NCBI RefSeq assembly: GCF_026914185.1
Contig: NC_070559.1
Location: 3,508,001 to 3,572,000, forward strand
Origin: Puccinia triticina
Lineage: Eukaryota; Basidiomycota; Pucciniomycetes; Pucciniales; Pucciniaceae
DNA length: 64,000 nucleotides
Direction of reading: 5' to 3'
Each line of letters begins with the position of its first letter. The stretch's first letter is position 1. The notes beneath the pieces are model-generated. The model saw only the letters and a program-made list of their open reading frames with translations. It was not told the DNA's origin and searched no databases. Position numbers and translations under genes: made by a program. Of the stretch, positions 57,870 to 64,000 are shown piece by piece.

Positions 57870-59050
57870 CCTTCAACCTGTGACTCGGCTTCAATCGATT
57901 TTTTCCTTTCTAGCCCTATTTCTCAATAATTCCTGCATTATCTCCCAATCATTTAAACAAAGAACAGGGATACTCGATTAAAAAATTGCAACATATGTAA
58001 CTCTTCTATCATGAACTTGATGCGCAACTCTCCCCCTTCCCCCTTTGTATGATTGATCTTCTTATACACAGACACACATTATAAAACCTGCTTGGATTCT
58101 AATTTCCTTCTCTACATACATCTCTATTTTCCTATTCTTCTTTATTAAAGCCAAAAATAAATATCATCAAAAGAGTTGTGAGAAAGAAAATTTGACATTT
58201 TTCGTGTGTGTTGCACAAATTTCAACCACCCCCGTCTTTCTCTTGATGATGCATGTAGTTTGAAACATGCACATATTTCATTGCATAACTATTGAAGTTC
58301 AATTTTGTATTCATGTTGATTGACCACAAAATCAAGATAAATATATAACTAATAATAAAAGACAATCAGTTTGTTTTCTAAACAGTTCAGAGTCCAGACA
58401 CGCCTAAATGCTGCAAGATACATCGATGATCACATAATTATATTGGCTCCAAACGAGGCCTTAACTCCCACCAACAATTTCAAGAAGTGACCTGCCCTAA
58501 AAGTGGCCTGGGTTTAGAATATGAGCTAAATGCTTTTTATTTCTATTGTGTATTTTCAAAGGGGAGCAAAAGTGGTTTCTAGGCTAAGAAATGGAAAATA
58601 GAAAATATCTAGCCTGCTTTCTAAATTGGCAGGAAGTCCTCCAGTGTGCCTAAGATACCTCACACTCTTGCTTGCAAGCGTGGTCTCAACAAAGCCCAGT
58701 AAAGCTCAGATGCAAACTTCCTCGCTACACAAATCAGTGTCATCAGAGCCACTCTGACTCCTCCAGACATCTGAACCAAATCCAAGCTGAAAATTTTGGT
58801 AATTTATACCAATGACAGAACTACCAAAAACAACCAGACTTTCTCCTCTAGAAACACGATGATGTAAACGTTCAATGATTAGCAAGACATCCAAACATGC
58901 TCATCGGAAAGATGGAAAGGAAAAAAGTGGATATCTGGCAAAAATAAAATAAAAAGGCGTGTTGTTTTCCGCACTTGAATGAATGTGTTTACAACTTTTT
59001 ATTCTATCATAGCTAAAGCAAAGAGGCCAATTGGGTTGTTATTTTGAGAG
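57870..59050. other. No gene recognised
   Basis: AT-rich spacer between convergent genes: the unknown gene ending at 57867 and eIF2-alpha ending at 59053. Contains only short unsupported frames. It carries likely 3'-UTRs of both genes. Confidence 0.45.
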
Positions 59051-59052
59051 GT

Positions 59053-60453
59053 TTAATCAGCATCGCTATCTTCATCTCCCGATACCTCCTTATTCTCTCT
59101 TGCAACGCGCTCCATCAGTGCAGCCAATTCTAGGTCGTCTGTCTCAGAGACAGCTTTGGGCTAAATAGAAAAACAAACCAAGTGAATAGATGAACGAAGA
59201 TCAGCCAGAAATAGAGACGCCAACCTTCATCTTGACAATGAGCTGGCCGCCGTCCTTCTTGAGACTTTCGCCGATCCTATCAATGGCAGTCTCGAGTAGT
59301 TCGATGGCACCTTGCTTGTCGGTAGCATTGCTAACCATGACGTACAACGGGGGAGCGACCAATCTGATTTTTATCGGCACGGATTCCGTTCCAATCGACT
59401 CTCCCAGTTTTAGGGCGGTTCGGATCGCATCAATTCCCGAGTATGCGAAGCAAGTAGCCTCGATATCCGCTCGAACCTTGACAGGTTGGGGGGTCAATCG
59501 CCGGGCAATATTGCTAGTCAGATGAGTCATCACGTTCTCCGGTATATTTAGCGCCCCAAATACCGTATCCGGCTCTCTAGTTGTCCCCAATCCAAGTCCA
59601 TCATGATCAGTCTCCACAAAATGATAATTGGCAGCAGATTCAAACAAAAATTGTAAAAATCTTGGCTAACGTAATACTCAGCTTGAAAGCATCAAATGCG
59701 TGCCCGTACTTCTCAAACAATGGCCAAGCCACCATTTCGTTAATCGTCTCCATATCCAATTCAGTCTTCTCGGAAACATGACGGATGATCGAGGATACGC
59801 TACAATGGACCAGATCCATCGGAAAAGGCCAAAAAGTAAAATAAACCACCGTTCTGCAAGAAAAGCCAGAAAGAAATTCGGTCTACGTTTTTGATTTGTT
59901 ATATCGTTCTTCGCACTTGACAACATCCTCAGCAGATACACGTCGTTTTGATAGATCAATATATCCTTTGATTTGTCGTAAGTTTTCGCGTCAATTACCA
60001 TAGACGACTCGATTGATCTCGGATTTTAGTAAGGGTACGGAATACCTTTTTCCTTGTCAACCCTCATCACGACTACCACTTCGTTCCTGCCAACTCGAAT
60101 TAACTTTTGAATGGACCGGATACGTCGACGGGATAGTTCGGACAAAAGGATCATTCCTTCGATGTTGTCGTACTCGAGCTAAACAAAGAATGGCGGTAAA
60201 AAAGGATAAGCAAATGTGACTGAAGCTCTTTGGAACTGCCATGTCCGACGTGGCTTTGTTTAGTCACACACACCAATTTGACGTAAGCACCCATTTCTTG
60301 AATTTGTTTGACCTGTACCATCACCAGGTCATCTGGTTCAGGAAATCTATACAGAGCGATTACAACCAAAGAAAGTGTTGCGTTCAAAAATTAATGCTTT
60401 CTGGCCTTCATGATAGTTCTGGGTTGAACATACCTCGGTCGGTAGTACCGCAT
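59053..60453 (-). CDS. SUI2: Translation initiation factor eIF2 alpha subunit
   Basis: Subunit of the eIF2 complex that brings initiator Met-tRNA to the 40S ribosome. Seven exons (60453-60434, 60346-60274, 60178-60046, 59965-59887, 59799-59671, 59576-59225, 59160-59053) join in phase to 297 residues, close to the yeast length. The S1-type OB fold is seen as [20 protein letters not shown]. The regulatory loop [16 protein letters not shown] carries the conserved Ser of the Gcn2 phosphorylation site. The helical domain includes [19 protein letters not shown], and the C-terminal alpha-beta domain [35 protein letters not shown]. The tail is acidic (EDSDAD). Exon 1 encodes only seven residues, as in other fungi. 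No lesion seen; likely essential. Confidence 0.95.
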
Positions 60454-60539
60454 CTTTGTCTGGGTTGAAAGTTGAGATGGAGTAGTTCCTGGGAAATCCG
60501 AGAGGTCTTGACTTTTGAGATGGCTAAGTTCGATCGAGG

Positions 60540-60900
60540 GTTCGATTGGACGCCTTGGAGCCTGCCGGTGAGTTGACTTGGTGGTGGATGGCTAGGGCGC
60601 AGGGAGACAAGTTTCAGCGCGGAGGCATACTCAACAAGAGCATCGCGCCACCCGCCAGCCCCTGCAATATGCTTGTAAAAAACACATCAATCATCCACTC
60701 AACCCTAATAATTCCTCTTGTTGTACGTAGTCAGCGCTTTTCTGCCACACCACTTCAAGCTAGCAGAAAATCAGGTCTCCTCTCAGCTCTACCCTCAAAC
60801 AAGATTCCTTGACCCCTTTTTTGCTCTGCCTCTGATTCTAAATCTCAGGTCCTCTCCCTTTTTTAGGCAATTGGATTGACAAGGTGGGTTGACAAGGTGG
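60540..60900. other. No gene recognised
   Basis: Upstream flank of eIF2-alpha, probably with its promoter, bordering the hAT element. Frames here are short and without domains. Confidence 0.4.
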
Positions 60901-60901
60901 G

Positions 60902-63900
60902 CAGTGGGTAAAGATGGCAATCGGGACCCGCACCGCCGACCTTTTTTGGCCAAGATAGATACCCTTGGACGGGTGTTGGCAGTACTTGGGCGGTGTACCC
61001 GCGGGTATACCGCCTAGACTTGCCACAAAAATAGCTCAAATATATATTGATTGCTCTTGTCTGATCACTTCTAATCCACAACAATACTTTTTTTCCCCTT
61101 GTCCTTTGAACTTCCCTTCTCCTTAGCATTTGACCTCTTCTCCTGCTGAATTTGAGCCTTCCATTTAGCCAGGAGGCCATCCTCAATCAATCCATTCCTC
61201 AAGTAGAAGGCCACCATCATGCCCCTGCTCAATGATCGTGCCAAGAGCCAGTGCCTCTTTGCCAACACATAATCGCGGCCAAAACTGAAAGCCCTTTCCA
61301 CATCAACCAGTTACCAATGTAGCTGACATATCAGACTGTCAGTGCATGTATCAATGAAGGACATAAAGAAACCAACTCACCTGGACAACTCAAGACATTG
61401 AGTGCCATCTGCAAGAGACCCCCGTGAGTGTTTCCGGATCTCTTTTGGTTCATCCACCATTTGAGTGGATTTACGGGTTTGTTGCCTTCCAATACTAGCC
61501 CGCCTGCAAGCCACACCTCCAATGCATCTGTTGAGCAGCGTCCACCTTGCAGCAGCAGCACTTCCAAGGCCAGCTAACATACCAGTCTTGGGCTGAGGGA
61601 CAAGAACTCAAGTGGATTAGCATTAAGGAATTTTTTTTCTATAAATAGATACAAATGAAGTATTACCTTATTGTTAGATGATGATGAGGGGGTCATCGGG
61701 ATGACTGCAGGCTTGTAAAAAGATACCCACATCTCCCGGGTTAGCCGTATCAATTTGACTATCCACTTGGGTTCCTAATTTGCTAACTTGAAGTATTTGT
61801 CCCTAAAAGATGAGTGAAGGACTGAATCATGTGTGTTAGTGACAAATAAGTGATATTTATCAATATGAAAGCAAGAAATTAAAATTACCAATAGCTATCC
61901 TATAAAGAGGGGAAGTGTCAGTAAGGCTGTAGTATTTGTTGGTCACCTTTAACCCAAGCCAACAGGCATTCCTTAATGCCGGTGGATAAGCTGAACTGCT
62001 GATCACTGATGAGAAATTCTCAGTGATTTGATTGATGAAGACAACAATATTTGATAATTGAGGTGAGGCAGAGACCAACATTTAAAGTGTGATCTCATTG
62101 AAGAGTTTCAGAACATCAACCAGATTGTGTGCCAAGTCAAAATTGGACTTGTTCAAGTAGTGCTTATGCTCAAGTCTGTGCCACTCAACACTTGAGTGAA
62201 GCAAATACATATCAGCAAAGGAATAAACGTAATCAAATCAGCTGAAATAAGAATGACTTACATGGCATCCTTGCATCTGATGATGCTGGAGAGTTGTGTA
62301 TAGGTGGAATTCCATCACATACAAACATCTCTCCCAACCGTATGAGTGGTGGAACACTCCTTTTTGCTGCTCATTTCTTTGAACAAGTCCCTCGAGTTGG
62401 AGGAGTACCTAAGTTTTTTAGTGATTGCACGGAACTGTTAGGGAGCAAGGCATCAGTCTCAGTCAGGCTTGCTTGAAAGGAAATAAGCAGCAAGCTATCT
62501 TAATTTAGCCAAGCTTTGTTTACAGCCACTTGTGGTGTATTGATCCACTTCATCCTTGTTGCTAGCGTTATCAATATCCTCCAGCTTGAGAATTGTAGAG
62601 TCCTCAATATGTTGAGTATCATCCTTGCTTGTGGTAGATTCTCCATCTTTGGAAACAGTATCTTTCTCAATGTCAAGACTTGAATGTGAGAAACAGGCCT
62701 GTCAGCCTCTTGACATGAAACAAATAAGATGCATGTTTGGACTCACAGTATTATTTGATCAGCTGAAATGTTGTTGTTGCTCTCTGAATCTGAATTGTCT
62801 GAATCATCCTGATCCAATGTAGTTTGGGTATTTGAAGTCCTTGCTATCTTTTGATTTCCAAATGGTTGGAGGATCCCTTGGACAATTAGACTGAGCACAT
62901 GCACAAAACATAGTCTCCACTTGGACTCCCCTTTAAAACAATCCCACTTGTGCTTCTTGAGCTCCCTTACCATAACTCCATTGTTGGCCATGCTGTCGCT
63001 GACAATGCCACAAATCTGGGTAAGAATGTAGTTGATCAGCTGGTTGTACAATTGGAAAAAGTTAGATAAAGAGAACCAAGAACAAAGACAAAATAACTTA
63101 TGCTGAATCCCAAACTTTTACACTACCAAGCAGACAGTCTTGGCTAAGTACCCACTGGTGTGCCAATGGGAGAGCCAAACAAAATCAAGAGGCATTGCCA
63201 CCAGCTTCTGTTGAGATAGAGTATGCTTATATCTTAGTTTATCTATGATTCTACTAAAACACTTTCAATCATGTATATAGTCTACACATGATTGCCTCAG
63301 GAGTTTTCTCCCCTAGTGAATCAGAACCATCTTCTCACTCCCTCAAGTGACACAGTCTTGTCACCCTGTGAACTTCATGTTTTTCCCCCTCGTCCCTCTC
63401 AACAGCTTCAAGTCATTGGATTTGAGCTCATGCAATTGGTAGATTACAATCCCAAGTATGTCAAAGCCGTTTGGTGACTGCCACGCGTTGACTCCTAAGT
63501 ACAACACCCCTGTGTGTGACTAAGTAACAAAAAGAAACTGTTATTTGGGTGATATGCTCTGAGGAAATGAAATTGCTTACTTGGAGAACAGCCTTGTACT
63601 TTTGCTGGATAGCTGAGTACAGCATATGGATATCCCTTGAAACCATCCTTCTGGATGGTAAATGAGCAACAACGACCGGATGGAGGATGGCCCAATGGCT
63701 ATCATCAGCAAGCGCCAAAAAGGGCCTTGCGGCCTCAGCGCACCAGGTTGCACACAATTGTGAAACCTAAATAAGAACAAAAGATAAAAATTAGGTCTGC
63801 AGTTTGTTGTCAAAAATTAGAAGACTTACTTCTTTGGGATTGATATCCCCCATCCCCTTGATTCCAACACTTGCAAGCGACCGGGTGGTTGTTTTTTCAT

Positions 63901-64000
63901 TTTTTTCCAAAGACAGTTCACAGCATGCTTGATCAAGTTGCTGCAAGAAGAGTTGCCGGTGGGGTGGTTGATCTTGGTTCCACATCTGGAGTTGGATTTG
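60902..64000 (-). mobile_element. hAT-type transposon, right part outside the window
   Basis: The left end begins CAGTGGGTAAAGATGGCAAT at 60902, a typical hAT terminal repeat start (CAGTG). It lies directly after GACAAGGTGGG, which is itself present twice, so a target duplication is likely but not certain. The transposase gene reads from right to left. The opposite terminus lies beyond position 64000. Confidence 0.65.
61071..63985 (-). pseudogene. hAT transposase (split, 5' end beyond or near window edge)
   Basis: Recognisable segments appear in order on the minus strand. HMLYSAIQQKYKAVLQ (63.6 kb) is followed by AWQSPNGFDILGIVIYQL (about 63.44 kb), AMPLDFVWLSHWHTSGYLAK (63.2 kb), GIVSDSMANNGVMVRELKKH and FVHVLSLIVQGILQPFG (63.0 kb), AYPPALRNACWLGLKVTNKY (61.95 kb), LEVWLAGGLVLEGNKPVNPL (61.5 kb), and VERAFSFGRDYVLAKRHWL (61.3 kb, the dimerisation-domain signature). 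These span the hAT transposase core through its C terminus. They fall in several frames, so either many introns or multiple lesions separate them, and I could not show an intact gene. The last 76 residues end with a basic KEKGSSKDKGKK tail. Confidence 0.8.

Noticed and set aside
59640..59670. Frameshift in eIF2-alpha near FKLSIT
   Set aside because: An AC|GTTAGC donor and an AACTAG acceptor give [13 protein letters not shown] in phase, so this is an ordinary intron.

Overview
The window looks like nuclear DNA of a basidiomycete, most likely a rust fungus (Pucciniales). Coding exons are joined by 60-90 nt GT-AG introns. The conserved genes are fungal (KSS1/FUS3-type MAP kinase, fused EgtD-EgtB ergothioneine enzyme, eIF2-alpha, allantoinase), and the transposon content (Tnp2-type transposase, hAT, Helitron, Tc1/mariner-like elements, many MITEs) fits rust genomes. 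The species cannot be named from sequence alone. No rRNA, tRNA or CRISPR was recognised.

Layout. 1-9.4 kb holds repeat debris, including an eroded LINE on the minus strand (4.2-6.1 kb). 9.4-26.8 kb is a gene-dense accessory block with a spliced OB-fold-like gene, two large minus-strand proteins of unknown function, a full-length Tnp2 transposase gene, a plus-strand gene that looks distantly related to one of the unknown proteins, and an intact SNF2 helicase whose end overlaps it. Three copies of one perfect 34-bp palindrome (9401, 15612, 22913) punctuate this block. 27.5-28.8 kb carries an unrecognised spliced gene. 29.2-32.2 kb is a Helitron with a decayed PIF1 helicase; its empty site survives in a tandem duplicate next to it.

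33.1-37.4 kb is a very GC-rich island with two intact genes, allantoinase and a MAP kinase, whose introns contain long poly-C runs. A 231-bp tandem repeat and a small secreted-protein gene follow. 40.6-48.1 kb is a nest of cut-and-paste elements. A 1.4-kb TIR element carrying an allantoicase fragment was split by a 3.5-kb TA-target element, which in turn received a 0.7-kb element. Three more MITEs follow.

48.9-53.9 kb is egt1 (minus strand), 56.8-57.9 kb an unknown spliced gene, 59.0-60.5 kb eIF2-alpha (minus strand), and from 60.9 kb to the right edge a hAT element with a split transposase gene.

Functionally, the host genes are independent housekeeping or signalling genes: purine (allantoin) breakdown, MAPK signalling, ergothioneine synthesis and translation initiation. 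The strongest candidate for a collective, undescribed unit is the palindrome-punctuated block at 9.4-26.8 kb. Its transposase, helicase and accessory proteins appear to have intact reading frames despite the transposon-rich setting. Intron boundaries were chosen by hand from GT/AG sites, reading phase and known family motifs.
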